From Vreelandella lutescens (GTDB lineage: Bacteria > Pseudomonadota > Gammaproteobacteria > Pseudomonadales > Halomonadaceae), in the NCBI RefSeq assembly GCF_014640815.1, contig NZ_BMHM01000001.1, forward strand, positions 248,001 through 312,000: DNA of 64,000 bases, in the 5' to 3' direction. The notes beneath the pieces were generated by a model. That model did no database searches and was not told where the DNA came from. It was given only the letters and a program-made list of their open reading frames with translations. Below, piece by piece: positions 52,738 through 61,793 of the stretch; position 1 is the first letter of the stretch, and each line of letters opens with the position of its first letter. The translations under genes and the position numbers were made by a program.

Positions 52738-53742
52738 TCAGGCGGGCTCGTAAGGCTGTGCAGCCGTTGTGTGCGGCACTAGGCTCTCTAAAAGCATGTC
52801 GAGGTCAGTAAGGCGTTTTAAGCGCTGAAAGTGCTGGTTGGCTTCGGCATTGCCTTGGCGCATTTGTGCAAGCCACTGCTTCACCAGTGACACGACCACG
52901 CGATCAGGAAGATGCTGGCGTTGGAGGGCAGCATACTCTTGCAGCACGCTGGCGCGCATTTCCCAGGTGGTTTCCGCCAAGCGTTCGCCGGTTTGCTGCC
53001 AATGGCGAATGCGCGGGGCAAGCCAGGGGTCCGCTAATGCGCTACGCCCCAGCATGACATCGCGACAGCCAGAAAGGGTGCGTGCTTTCCAGTAGTCTTC
53101 CAGCGTCCAAATATCCCCATTAGCCACCACGGGTATCGAGACGTGGTGGCGTACCTTGCCGATCCACTCCCAGTGCGCGGGCGGGCGGTATCCTTCGTCT
53201 CGGGTGCGCCCGTGGACAACTAGTCGCGCTGCGCCGCCCGCCTCGGTGGCCTGAGCGCAGGCCACCGCGAGGCGGCGATTAGCGAACCCCAGGCGAATCT
53301 TAGCGGTCACCGGGATCTCGCCGTCGAGTGCGTCTGCTACCGCTTTAACAGCCTGATAAACGCGGTCTGGTTGGCGTAGCAGGGAAGCGCCGCCGTCATG
53401 GCGGTTTACCAGCTTTGCAGGGCAGCCAAAGTTCAGATCAACGCTGATCGCCCCGAGCGCGAGGGCTTGGCGAGCGTTATCAGCCAGCGCCTGCGGAACA
53501 GAGCCTAGGAGCTGTAGGTGAACAGGAACGCCGCTCGGGGTTGCCACCGGGCGTTCGGTCAGTTCTGGGCAGTGTTTATAAAACACGCGTGGGGGGAGGC
53601 GGGTATCCACTACCCTGACAAACTCCGTAACGGACCAGTCGAAACCGGGTTGACGGGTGAGCAGGTCGCGGGTGAGCGAATCGATAACGCCTTCCATCGG
53701 TGCGAGACCGATCTTGCCTTTATGTAGTAAATTAACAACCAT
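52738..53742 (-). CDS. dusC: tRNA-dihydrouridine(16) synthase DusC
   Basis: 334 residues from the ATG at 53742; the frame has a GTG three codons earlier, but its GGA serves the ATG. TIM-barrel FMN enzyme: GLAPMEGVIDSLTRDLL, ITEFVRVVD-like TEFVRVVDTRLPP, LNFGCPAKLVNRHDGGASLL with the active-site Cys, RLVVHGRTRDEGY, VANGDIW and MLGRSALADPWL. The TEFVRVVD stretch is diagnostic of DusC rather than DusA or DusB. It reduces U16 of tRNAs with NADPH. It is a single gene beside the tRNA cluster, divergent from oadG. Confidence 0.93.
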   Translation of the reverse strand: MVVNLLHKGKIGLAPMEGVIDSLTRDLLTRQPGFDWSVTEFVRVVDTRLPPRVFYKHCPELTERPVATPSGVPVHLQLLGSVPQALADNARQALALGAISVDLNFGCPAKLVNRHDGGASLLRQPDRVYQAVKAVADALDGEIPVTAKIRLGFANRRLAVACAQATEAGGAARLVVHGRTRDEGYRPPAHWEWIGKVRHHVSIPVVANGDIWTLEDYWKARTLSGCRDVMLGRSALADPWLAPRIRHWQQTGERLAETTWEMRASVLQEYAALQRQHLPDRVVVSLVKQWLAQMRQGNAEANQHFQRLKRLTDLDMLLESLVPHTTAAQPYEPA

Positions 53743-53869
53743 GACTTCCACTATGGCGCGATTGCATTCTATCCTGAATGTGGCAGGTTAGTGTATTACC
53801 CTTATTGCGCCAAGCGCCGATAGAGGCATTTGGTGTGCCAATAACCCTATAAAACAAGGAGAGCACGCT

Positions 53870-54127
53870 ATGCAGGGGTCGGAGTTGCTCCAAGAGGGGC
53901 TCGCTTTAATGGGCCTTGGTATGGGCTTTGTTTTTGTTTTTCTTACTGTTTTAGTCATTAGCGTAACGCTGATGTCAAAGCTGATTAACCGCTTTCAGCC
54001 TGCCCCCGTGGCGGTGCCGGCAGGTCGAAACAGTGCAAAAAAGCAGACCAATCAAGGTCAGAACGACGAAGTCGTCGCGGTGATTAGTGCTGCGGTGCAT
54101 CGTTACCGTTCGTCACGCCGTCCTTAA
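53870..54127 (+). CDS. oadG: Oxaloacetate decarboxylase, gamma subunit
   Basis: 85 residues with one membrane helix (about residues 14-38, MGLGMGFVFVFLTVLVISVTL core) and a hydrophilic, basic C-terminal tail that in the family binds zinc and the alpha subunit. It anchors and assembles the complex. AAGGAG precedes the ATG. It is the first gene of oadGAB, 92 bases before oadA. Confidence 0.9.
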   Translation: MQGSELLQEGLALMGLGMGFVFVFLTVLVISVTLMSKLINRFQPAPVAVPAGRNSAKKQTNQGQNDEVVAVISAAVHRYRSSRRP

Positions 54128-54219
54128 GTCGCGCGCTTGCGCGTGTCTATTTCGCTTCAATTGCTATTTTTTTGTTAAATTTACTACAAATCCATAACGC
54201 TAAACTGTGAGCCACGACC

Positions 54220-56025
54220 ATGAACGAAACAAAACGTCCTCTGGGAATCACTGATGTTGTCTTGCGCGATGCGCACCAATCGCTATTTGCTACGCGCCTG
54301 CGCTTAGATGACATGCTGCCCATCGCCGAAAAGCTAGATAAAGTCGGCTACTGGTCTCTGGAAACCTGGGGTGGTGCAACTTTCGATGCGTGCATTCGCT
54401 ATTTAGGTGAAGACCCGTGGGAGCGTATTCGCGCCCTCAAAGAGGCGATGCCGAACACGCCCCAGGCGATGCTGCTGCGCGGCCAGAACCTGCTGGGGTA
54501 TCGCCACTATGCTGATGATGTGGTCGACAAGTTTGTTGAGCGCGCCAAAACCAATGGCGTTGATGTGTTCCGCGTATTTGATGCCATGAACGACCCGCGA
54601 AATCTAGAGCGCGCCATTAAGGCCGTTCGCCAAGTAGGCGGTCATGCGCAGGGCACCATTTCGTACACGGTAAGCCCGGTACATACCCTGGATAGCTGGG
54701 TAGATCTTGCGAAAACCATTGCTGCAATGGGCGCAGATTCTCTGGCTATCAAGGATATGGCGGGGCTGCTAACGCCTTATACGGCCTATGACCTGGTCAC
54801 GCGTCTGAAAAAAGAGCTTTCTATTCCGGTGCATCTGCATTGCCACGCGACCACGGGTTTGTCTACCTCAACCATTTTGAAAGCCGTGGAAGCCGGGATT
54901 GATAACGTCGACACCGCCATCTCCTCTATGTCGATGACCTACGGTCACAGCCCGACGGAGTCGGTAGTCGCCATGCTGAAAGATACCGACCGCGACACCG
55001 GGTTAGATCTGGAACTGCTGGAAGATATCGCTGGCTACTTCCGTGAAGTGCGGAAAAAGTACGCTTCTTTTGAAGGCTCGCTGCGCGGTATTGATTCGCG
55101 CATTCTGGTGGCCCAGGTTCCCGGCGGCATGCTGACCAATATGGAAAGCCAGCTTAAAGAGCAGGGCGCGGGCGATAAGCTTGACGACGTGCTGGGCGAA
55201 ATCCCCCGTGTGCGGGAAGATCTTGGCTTTATTCCGCTGGTGACGCCCACCTCGCAAATCGTGGGCACCCAGGCGGTGATGAACGTCATGATGGGTGAGC
55301 GCTATAAGTCGATTTCTAAAGAGGTGCAGGCACTTTTGAAAGGTGAGTATGGCTCTGCCCCTGCGCCCTTCAACGCTGAACTGCAAAAGCGCGTTTTAGA
55401 AGGCGGCGAGCCCATCACCTGCCGCCCAGCAGACAACCTTTCTCCTGAAATGGATAAGCTCGCCACTGAGCTGAAGCAGAAAGCCAGCGCTGACAGCATC
55501 CGCCTCGCTGAAAATGAGCGAGAAATTGATGATGTGCTGACCTACGCGCTGTTCCCGCAGATTGGTCTGAAATTCCTCAAAAATCGCGATAACAAAGACG
55601 CCTTTGAGCCAGCGCCCGAAGCTGCTCAGGCGTCAGCACCTGCCAAAGTAGCGTCTGCCCCGGCTTCAGTCCCTGCGGCTACCGGTGGGCCCGAAACCTA
55701 TACCGTTAAGCTCAACGGCAAAGCCTATGTGGTGGAAGTTTCTGAAGGCGGTGAGATTGGTGAGATTCAGGAACAGCCCAGTGCAAAGGCAGAGGAAGCT
55801 GCCCCAGCACCCAGCGGTGAAAGCATTGATGCGCCGCTGGCAGGTAACATCTTCAAGGTAAATGTCCGCCCAGGCGACCAGGTGGCCGAAGGCGACGTGG
55901 TAATTATTTTAGAAGCCATGAAGATGGAAACCGAAGTGCGTGCCAGCAGCGCCGGTACGGTATCGAAAGTGAACGTCAGCGAAGGCGATAGCGTCTCCGT
56001 TGGTGACGCGCTGATTGAGCTTTAA
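54220..56025 (+). CDS. oadA: Oxaloacetate decarboxylase, alpha subunit (biotin)
   Basis: 601 residues. The carboxyltransferase TIM barrel begins with [20 protein letters not shown] (metal Asp) and has CHATTGLS with SIKDMAG-like AIKDMAG (catalytic Lys) ahead of it. A PYC/OADA conserved domain follows. An Ala/Pro linker (about residues 465-525) leads to the biotinyl domain with the biotin lysine in LEAMKMET near residue 568. It moves CO2 from oxaloacetate to biotin; the beta subunit then decarboxylates biotin and exports Na+. Confidence 0.96.
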   Translation: MNETKRPLGITDVVLRDAHQSLFATRLRLDDMLPIAEKLDKVGYWSLETWGGATFDACIRYLGEDPWERIRALKEAMPNTPQAMLLRGQNLLGYRHYADDVVDKFVERAKTNGVDVFRVFDAMNDPRNLERAIKAVRQVGGHAQGTISYTVSPVHTLDSWVDLAKTIAAMGADSLAIKDMAGLLTPYTAYDLVTRLKKELSIPVHLHCHATTGLSTSTILKAVEAGIDNVDTAISSMSMTYGHSPTESVVAMLKDTDRDTGLDLELLEDIAGYFREVRKKYASFEGSLRGIDSRILVAQVPGGMLTNMESQLKEQGAGDKLDDVLGEIPRVREDLGFIPLVTPTSQIVGTQAVMNVMMGERYKSISKEVQALLKGEYGSAPAPFNAELQKRVLEGGEPITCRPADNLSPEMDKLATELKQKASADSIRLAENEREIDDVLTYALFPQIGLKFLKNRDNKDAFEPAPEAAQASAPAKVASAPASVPAATGGPETYTVKLNGKAYVVEVSEGGEIGEIQEQPSAKAEEAAPAPSGESIDAPLAGNIFKVNVRPGDQVAEGDVVIILEAMKMETEVRASSAGTVSKVNVSEGDSVSVGDALIEL

Positions 56026-56037
56026 GGGCATTCGGGA

Positions 56038-57360
56038 ATGGATAAATTAATCACCTTATGGGAGGGCTCCGGGCTTTATAACCTGGAGCTTGGCCAGGCG
56101 GCCATGATCCTGGTGGGGCTTGGTTTGCTCTATCTAGCGATCTACAAGAAGTTTGAGCCGCTGCTGTTGGTGCCGATAGGCTTTGGCGGCATTCTCGCCA
56201 ATATTCCAGAAGCGGGGTTGGCGATTTCGGCGTTGGATCAAGCCATTGAAGTCGCGAAGCCTGCCGTGTTGCAGCAATTGGCGGCAGCGCTGGGCGCTAC
56301 CTTAGACCCGCTGGTGGGGGTTGAGAGCTGGCGCGACACGCTGAAGGTCATTGCGCACGATACGGCCGCGCCGGACCAACTAAGGGCGGCAAAAGATGTG
56401 GCCCTGAACGTGGGTTATAACGATGGCATGCTCTACAGCTTCTATCGCGTTGCCATTGCCTCGGGCATTGCACCACTGCTGATCTTTATGGGCGTTGGGG
56501 CGATGACCGATTTCGGCCCGCTATTGGCCAACCCGCGCACGCTGTTTTTAGGTGCAGCCGCGCAGTTCGGTATTTTTGCGACGCTGTTTGGTGCGGTGCT
56601 GCTAACGTCGATGGGCGTCATGGACTTCTCGCTTAATCAGGCCGCTGCCATCGGTATTATTGGCGGGGCAGATGGCCCGACCTCTATCTATGTTTCCAGC
56701 GTGCTTGCGCCGGAGTTGCTGGGGGCCATTGCGGTTGCTGCCTATGCGTATATGGCGTTAGTGCCGCTGATTCAGCCGCCAATTATGCGTCTGCTGACCA
56801 CGGAGAAAGAGCGCAAAATCACCATGACGCAGCTGCGGCCGGTGTCTAAGCTCGAAAAAGTGATTTTCCCCTTAATGTTGCTGATCGCCGTGGCGCTGTT
56901 TCTGCCGGATGCTGCGCCGCTGTTGGGGATGTTCTGTTTCGGTAACCTGATGCGTGAGTGTGGTGTGGTAGAGCGCCTCTCTGATACGGCGCAAAACGCG
57001 CTGATCAATATCGTCACTATTTTCCTGGGGCTTTCGGTGGGTTCAAAGCTGATGGCGGAGAGCTTCCTGGCGTTTGAGACACTGGGAATTTTGGGACTAG
57101 GTATCGTGGCCTTCGGTATTGGCACCGCGGCCGGTGTATTGATGGCTAAACTGATGAATGTCGTCAGTAAAATGCCTATCAATCCGCTGATTGGCGCGGC
57201 GGGCGTCTCCGCTGTTCCCATGGCGGCGCGGGTGGCCAATAAAGTAGGACTGGAAGCCAACCCGCATAACTTCCTGCTGATGCACGCCATGGGCCCGAAC
57301 GTCGCGGGTGTCATTGGCTCAGCAGTAGCGGCAGGGGTCATGATTAAGTACTTGGGATAA
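56038..57360 (+). CDS. oadB: Oxaloacetate decarboxylase, beta subunit (Na+ pump)
   Basis: 440 residues, multiple membrane helices. Landmarks: [62 protein letters not shown] (Na+ site region with the Asp), [16 protein letters not shown] and [20 protein letters not shown]. It couples decarboxylation of carboxybiotin to Na+ export across the inner membrane. It starts 12 bases after oadA. The last codons run into the first unit of a 13-bp tandem repeat. Confidence 0.96.
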   Translation: MDKLITLWEGSGLYNLELGQAAMILVGLGLLYLAIYKKFEPLLLVPIGFGGILANIPEAGLAISALDQAIEVAKPAVLQQLAAALGATLDPLVGVESWRDTLKVIAHDTAAPDQLRAAKDVALNVGYNDGMLYSFYRVAIASGIAPLLIFMGVGAMTDFGPLLANPRTLFLGAAAQFGIFATLFGAVLLTSMGVMDFSLNQAAAIGIIGGADGPTSIYVSSVLAPELLGAIAVAAYAYMALVPLIQPPIMRLLTTEKERKITMTQLRPVSKLEKVIFPLMLLIAVALFLPDAAPLLGMFCFGNLMRECGVVERLSDTAQNALINIVTIFLGLSVGSKLMAESFLAFETLGILGLGIVAFGIGTAAGVLMAKLMNVVSKMPINPLIGAAGVSAVPMAARVANKVGLEANPHNFLLMHAMGPNVAGVIGSAVAAGVMIKYLG

Positions 57361-57428
57361 GTGCTTGGGATAAGTGCTTGGGATAAGTGCTTGGGATAAG
57401 TGCTTGGGATAAGTGCTTGGGATAAGCG
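57351..57428. repeat. 13-bp tandem repeat, six units
   Basis: Five perfect head-to-tail copies of CTTGGGATAAGTG (57351-57415) and a sixth with one change (CTTGGGATAAGCG). The first unit contains the oadB stop codon, so copy-number change would not alter the protein. Confidence 0.95.
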
Positions 57429-57446
57429 CTGTCTCGCTGCTGAGAT

Positions 57447-57490
57447 AACGCGGTTTACCGAGTAAATTCTCGTGTAAACCGCGTTTTTTT
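57447..57490 (+). terminator. Rho-independent terminator after oadGAB
   Basis: AACGCGGTTTAC and GTAAACCGCGTT, with an inner CGAG/CTCG stem, are followed by a run of T to 57490. The T-run overlaps the stop codon of the convergent YigZ gene. Confidence 0.9.
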
Positions 57491-58121
57491 ATGGCCGCTG
57501 CGAGGGGATTAACTGTATTTCAAGCGCCGTTTTCAAACGGTTTTCCAGCCCGCTAATATCCAGTACTACATCTCTAGGCCAGCCAATGATTAAGCAAACG
57601 CCGTCGCCATCGTACTCTGCGTGTTGCACGGGCAGTGCCTGCTCCTCGCACCAGGCGCGGGTTTGTGCCTCATGGGCAAAGCCCACCCTTAATGAATAGT
57701 GATCACGCTCAACGACTTCACGAGTGGCGAGCGATTCAAGCCCAGCGTTAACGGCTTGGGCGTAGGCACGAGCTAAACCACCTGTGCCTAGCTTGGTGCC
57801 GCCAAAATAGCGAATCACCACGCAGCCAATTTCGCCTATTTGGCTACCCTGTAGCGCCTGAAACATGGGGCGTCCGGCGGTACCGCCGGGCTCGCCATCA
57901 TCGGAAAAGCCGATCTGCGTTTGTTCGCCAGGAGGCCCTGCAATAAATGCAGTACAGTGATGGCTCGCGCTAGGGTGGCTAGCTTTAGCAGCCTGTACCA
58001 GCGCATCAAAGGCGGCGGTATGAGGGGTGTGGCACACCCAGGCTAAGAAGTGGCTCTTCTCAACTTCAATCTCAGCGGTGTGCCATGTGTCTGCGGCTAA
58101 ATCAGGGACTCGATAACGCAA
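57489..58121 (-). CDS. yigZ: YigZ/IMPACT-family protein
   Basis: 210 residues. The N-terminal UPF0029 domain contains EVEKSHFLAWV, HHCTAFIAG, FSDDGEPGGTAGRPMFQAL and CVVIRYFGGTKLGTGGLARAYAQAV, which are unmistakable for the family. A C-terminal DUF1949 ferredoxin-like domain follows. The family is linked to translation control through IMPACT/Gcn2 in eukaryotes; the bacterial role is unclear. It starts 29 bases after the UmuD-like gene on the same strand and may be cotranscribed with it. Confidence 0.92.
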   Translation of the reverse strand: MRYRVPDLAADTWHTAEIEVEKSHFLAWVCHTPHTAAFDALVQAAKASHPSASHHCTAFIAGPPGEQTQIGFSDDGEPGGTAGRPMFQALQGSQIGEIGCVVIRYFGGTKLGTGGLARAYAQAVNAGLESLATREVVERDHYSLRVGFAHEAQTRAWCEEQALPVQHAEYDGDGVCLIIGWPRDVVLDISGLENRLKTALEIQLIPSQRP

Positions 58122-58150
58122 ATAGGGCTCCGGGCAGGGTGGATAACCAG

Positions 58151-58594
58151 TTAATGGTGCCGGGCTTCCGTCGTATGGTGGGCAACGCCCATCACCATGC
58201 CCAGCACCTGGATATCACAATTATGCAGGAAGACTTCGGGCATCGCTGCATCTTCGGGCCATAAATGAATGCCTAAGCGGCTAATCGAGAGCTGTTTTAG
58301 CGCCACTTCCCGCTGATTAATGGTAGCCACAGCGGTTTCTTGGTGGGTGTCGTGCTGGTGGCGATGAATAATAATCACATCACCATCGAACAGGTTGCAG
58401 CTGTGCATCCGGTCACCGCGTATGCGAAGTGCATAGGTATTGCGCCGAGTAATCGTATGGGGCATGGAGGCTTGGCGGGTATGCAACGACGCTGGGCGTT
58501 GCCGTGAGGATGGCGTCAATGGTTGAGACAGCGTCTGAGAGGTGGCGTGAGAAGGTACGTGAGACGTTACCTGTGTGGGTAGGCAAATCGTCAT
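58151..58594 (-). CDS. LexA/UmuD-like S24 domain protein lacking the catalytic serine
   Basis: 147 residues from MTICLPTQV; GGGAG lies 8 bases before this ATG, whereas the ATG five codons upstream contains that site. The first 50 residues are Ser/Thr/Gln/His-rich with no helix-turn-helix. The S24 fold follows: YALRIRGDRMHSCNLFDGDVIII, then VALKQL. In LexA and UmuD the first segment reads SGDSM or SGMSM; here Arg62 replaces the nucleophile Ser while the general-base Lys100 remains. Length is close to UmuD (139), but no umuC follows. A perfect LexA box lies upstream. It may be a pseudo-peptidase that binds LexA, UmuD or RecA; this is inference. Confidence 0.75.
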   Translation of the reverse strand: MTICLPTQVTSHVPSHATSQTLSQPLTPSSRQRPASLHTRQASMPHTITRRNTYALRIRGDRMHSCNLFDGDVIIIHRHQHDTHQETAVATINQREVALKQLSISRLGIHLWPEDAAMPEVFLHNCDIQVLGMVMGVAHHTTEARHH

Positions 58595-58688
58595 AGTGTG
58601 TTCTCCCATGCAGCGCCCGTTGCCAAGGCGTTTGATTGAGTCGATAGCTGTGGTTTTATTCTGGTATGGCTATTCATACAGTGGTTAC

Positions 58689-58713
58689 AGTATAAGCCTG
58701 TTTTTGCATACAG
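58689..58713 (-). promoter_or_regulatory. LexA (SOS) box and -10 of the UmuD-like gene
   Basis: CTGT-TTTTGCAT-ACAG at 58698-58713 is a perfect LexA core. On the minus strand it lies immediately upstream of a TATACT -10 (58689-58694), about 100 bases before the start codon, the usual operator position. The divergent ccm operon begins 142 bases away. Confidence 0.82.
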
Positions 58714-58855
58714 TGCTAGTGCTGTCTTACCCCTGTGTTTCTTAAGCGCGCATTGAGCCAGGTGACGCTGCGACCCAAGACCGCAGAGGGCGACTGGCGA
58801 GAAAGGGCCTTTCCGTGTAGAGTTCGACCCAAAATCAACGTGCCTGGAGTGTCTT

Positions 58856-59476
58856 TTGAGCCTGTGCCTACAAGCCCGACAATTGGCCTGTGAACGTGAC
58901 GACCGTTGGCTGTTTGAAGGGCTCGATCTCGATATCCAAAGCGGCGAGATAGTGCGCATTGAAGGCCCAAACGGCAGCGGAAAAACGACGCTGCTGAAAA
59001 TACTCTCCGGCCAATTAACCGATTACCGTGGCGAGCTTTACTGGAATGGCGAACCAATGCGCCAAACCCGTGAACATTTTCTCGCAAATTTACTCTACCT
59101 AGGGCATGCCCCCGGCGTGAAAGCAGGCCTTTCACCGCTTGAGAACTTAGCTTGGTATCAAGCGCTTAGCGGTGAAGAGGGCAGTGAGTCCGCACGTGAG
59201 GCAGCGCTGGCTGGCGTTGGGCTGTCTGGCTTCGAGGATATCCCCGCCGGGCAGCTGTCAGCTGGCCAGCAGCGCCGCGTGGCGTTGGCGCGATTAACGC
59301 TCACCCAGCGAGCGCTCTGGGTACTGGATGAACCCTTCACGGCGATTGACCGCCAAGGTGTCGCGGCATTAGAGGCGCAGCTGGTAGCGCATGCGCAGTC
59401 GGGAGGCTGTGTCATTGTGACGACCCACCATGCGTTAACCGAGTCACCCGTGCTTAGGCGTATTCAGCTGGGGTAA
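58856..59476 (+). CDS. ccmA: Heme exporter ATP-binding protein CcmA
   Basis: 206 residues from a TTG start; GGAG lies 6 bases upstream. Walker A EGPNGSGKTTLLKIL, ABC signature LSAGQQRRVALAR, Walker B LWVLDEPFTAID and the switch His in VIVTTHH. With CcmB, CcmC and CcmD it forms the ABC-type complex whose ATP hydrolysis releases holo-CcmE in cytochrome c maturation system I. It is the first gene of ccmABCDEFG. Confidence 0.95.
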   Translation: MSLCLQARQLACERDDRWLFEGLDLDIQSGEIVRIEGPNGSGKTTLLKILSGQLTDYRGELYWNGEPMRQTREHFLANLLYLGHAPGVKAGLSPLENLAWYQALSGEEGSESAREAALAGVGLSGFEDIPAGQLSAGQQRRVALARLTLTQRALWVLDEPFTAIDRQGVAALEAQLVAHAQSGGCVIVTTHHALTESPVLRRIQLG

Positions 59477-59489
59477 GAAGGAGACAGCG

Positions 59490-60224
59490 TTGCAACGTTC
59501 ACACGCTCAATTGAGCACCTCAGCGGTGGCTATGCATGCCCCCCAGGGTGGCTTGCTAGTGGCCATTAAGGCGACGCTTAAACGCGACCTCACCTTGATG
59601 TTGCGTCGCCGTGGCGAAGTACTAAACCCGTTGGTGTTCTTTGCGCTGGTGATTACCCTGTTTCCCATTGGTATTTCACCCGACCCAGAATTACTGTCCG
59701 CCATCGCTCCAGGGCTTCTATGGGTTGCCGCGTTGTTGGCAGCGTTACTGTCGCTGGATAGCCTGTTTCGCAGCGATTACGACGATGGCAGCTTAGAGCA
59801 GCTGTTACTGGCACCTCAACCTTTGGCCGCTCTTGGGCTGGCCAAGGTGTCTGTGCACTGGCTACTGACGGGGCTGCCGCTGGCACTGATGGCACCGCTG
59901 CTGGGCATCATGTTGTCACTGCCTGCAGGAAGCTACGCTGTGCTGGCGATTTCGTTAGCGCTGGGTACGGCCAGTTTAAGCTTGATCGGCGCTATTGGGG
60001 CCGCGTTAACGGTGGGGCTGGCCCGTGGCGGCGTACTGCTCTCGTTGCTGGTACTGCCGCTCTATATCCCAGTACTGATCTTTGGTGCAGGCGCGGTACA
60101 GGCGGCCATTTTTGGCGAAGGCATTGCCGCGCATTTGGCGATTTTAGGGGCGTTATTAGCACTCGCGCTCATGCTAGCGCCCTGGGCGATCGCGGCATCG
60201 CTACGCATAAGTATTAACGGTTAG
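59490..60224 (+). CDS. ccmB: Heme exporter membrane protein CcmB
   Basis: 244 residues from TTG, with AAGGAG 7 bases upstream. Six hydrophobic segments follow the cytoplasmic [25 protein letters not shown], the family signature. [12 protein letters not shown] is also characteristic. It is the permease partner of CcmA. A later ATG at 59532 is an alternative start. It lies 13 bases after ccmA. Confidence 0.94.
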   Translation: MQRSHAQLSTSAVAMHAPQGGLLVAIKATLKRDLTLMLRRRGEVLNPLVFFALVITLFPIGISPDPELLSAIAPGLLWVAALLAALLSLDSLFRSDYDDGSLEQLLLAPQPLAALGLAKVSVHWLLTGLPLALMAPLLGIMLSLPAGSYAVLAISLALGTASLSLIGAIGAALTVGLARGGVLLSLLVLPLYIPVLIFGAGAVQAAIFGEGIAAHLAILGALLALALMLAPWAIAASLRISING

Positions 60225-60238
60225 AGGATGGGAACACC

Positions 60239-60979
60239 ATGTGGGCCTTTATCAATAAGCTAAGATCACCCAAGTGGTTTTATGCCATTAGCGCCAAGCT
60301 TCAGCCCCTCTTCTGGGTGGCCGCAACGCTGCTGTTAGGAGTGGGTACCGTCTGGGGCCTAGCGTTTGCGCCTGAGGATTATCAGCAGGGCAATAGCTTT
60401 CGCATTATCTATGTGCATGTTCCCGCAGCGTTTCTAGCGCAATCCATTTTTGTTTCCATGGCGGTATCTGGACTGGTCTTTATGGTCTGGAAAATCAAGG
60501 TAGCTGACATGGCGGCCACCGTGATGGCTCCTTTAGGTGCTGCAATGACCTTTGTCGCGCTGTTTTCAGGTGCTGTGTGGGGCGTACCCACCTGGGGTAC
60601 CTGGTGGATGTGGGATGCGCGCCTGACCTCCATGCTGATTTTGTTATTTCTCTATTTAGGCGTTATTGCCTTGCGCGGAGCGTTCAGTAGTCGCGATAGC
60701 GGCTCCCGGGCTGCGTCAGTGCTGGCCATGGTGGGCGTCATCAATATCCCCATTATTAAGTACTCAGTGGATTGGTGGTACACCCTGCATCAGCCTGCCA
60801 CCTTCACGATTACCGGCCGCGCCGCCATGACCATGGATATGTGGGCACCGCTGTTAATGATGGTAGTAGGTTTCTACTGTTTTTTTATCGCCCTCACGCT
60901 AACGCGCACGCGCAGCGAAATATTACGCAGAGAAGCGAATAAACGCTGGGTGCGCGAGCTTGCCGAGGAGGCGAACTAA
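60239..60979 (+). CDS. ccmC: Heme-handling protein CcmC
   Basis: 246 residues, six membrane helices. The WWD heme-handling motif is seen in [19 protein letters not shown], and the axial histidines lie in IYVHVPAAF and [10 protein letters not shown]. It binds heme at the outer face of the inner membrane and hands it to CcmE. Its last base is shared with the ccmD start codon (TAATG). Confidence 0.96.
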   Translation: MWAFINKLRSPKWFYAISAKLQPLFWVAATLLLGVGTVWGLAFAPEDYQQGNSFRIIYVHVPAAFLAQSIFVSMAVSGLVFMVWKIKVADMAATVMAPLGAAMTFVALFSGAVWGVPTWGTWWMWDARLTSMLILLFLYLGVIALRGAFSSRDSGSRAASVLAMVGVINIPIIKYSVDWWYTLHQPATFTITGRAAMTMDMWAPLLMMVVGFYCFFIALTLTRTRSEILRREANKRWVRELAEEAN

Positions 60980-61233
60980 TGGCCTTTTCCTCGCTAAACG
61001 AATTTTTTGCCATGGGCGGCCACGCGGTTTACGTGTGGGCTGCCTGGGGAGTCACTGCGCTGTTGATGCTGGTGATTGTGTGGCATGCACGCCAGGAGCG
61101 CCGGCAGCTACTGAAGGCCGTCAAGCGCCGGGTACGTCGTGAAAACGCTCAGCACAACGCCCATTCATCGTATGCGCAGCCCCCGCAAGAGCCAGTTAAC
61201 TCTGCTCAGAAGGACGTTCGCCATGACGCCTAA
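60979..61233 (+). CDS. ccmD: Heme exporter protein CcmD
   Basis: 84 residues, longer than the usual 45-70. [21 protein letters not shown] is the typical start, one membrane helix follows (to VIVWHA), then a basic stretch ([15 protein letters not shown]) and an extra hydrophilic tail. It joins CcmC and CcmE to the CcmAB complex. It overlaps ccmC by one base and ccmE by 11 bases. Confidence 0.9.
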   Translation: MAFSSLNEFFAMGGHAVYVWAAWGVTALLMLVIVWHARQERRQLLKAVKRRVRRENAQHNAHSSYAQPPQEPVNSAQKDVRHDA

Positions 61234-61732
61234 ACGTAAACAAAAGCTGTTTGTCATCTTGGGGCTATTGTCGCTCACCGCCATTGCGGTCGGGCTTACC
61301 CTGTATGCGCTACGCGCCAACATCAACCTGTTTTTCAGTCCGGTGCAAATTGCCCAAGGCGATGCCCCCATGGAGCGCCAAATCCGCGCGGGTGGCATGG
61401 TGAAAGAGGGCTCTGTGTCTCGTGACCCGGAAAGCTTAGATGTGGAGTTTGTCGTCACTGATTATGTCGACGACCTAGAAGTCTACTACAGTGGCATTTT
61501 GCCGGACCTGTTCCGCGAAGGGCAGGGCGTGGTAGTGGTCGGCGAACTGCAGGCAGATGGCCGCCTTTACGCTGATAAAGTGTTGGCACGCCATGACGAA
61601 AACTACATGCCGCCTGAGGTTGCCCAAGCACTGGAAGAGGCTGGCTACTCTCCCGCCGATTTTCAGGCCAAAGCAGCTGAAGTTGGCAAGCGCCTAGAAC
61701 AGCAGGGCGTTCCACAAGCAAGCGACTATTAA
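61223..61732 (+). CDS. ccmE: Heme chaperone CcmE
   Basis: 169 residues from [14 protein letters not shown]; the longer frame through ccmD was rejected. One N-terminal membrane anchor (about residues 8-30) is followed by the periplasmic OB fold. The covalent heme-binding His124 and the Tyr128 ligand lie in [10 protein letters not shown]. It carries heme from CcmC to the CcmF ligation complex. It overlaps ccmD. Confidence 0.95.
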   Translation: MTPKRKQKLFVILGLLSLTAIAVGLTLYALRANINLFFSPVQIAQGDAPMERQIRAGGMVKEGSVSRDPESLDVEFVVTDYVDDLEVYYSGILPDLFREGQGVVVVGELQADGRLYADKVLARHDENYMPPEVAQALEEAGYSPADFQAKAAEVGKRLEQQGVPQASDY

Positions 61733-61793
61733 CGGCTTATCGCTACTCTGCAAGTTAACAAGCGGTAAAGCCTTATGCGAATCCGGAGCGCTC

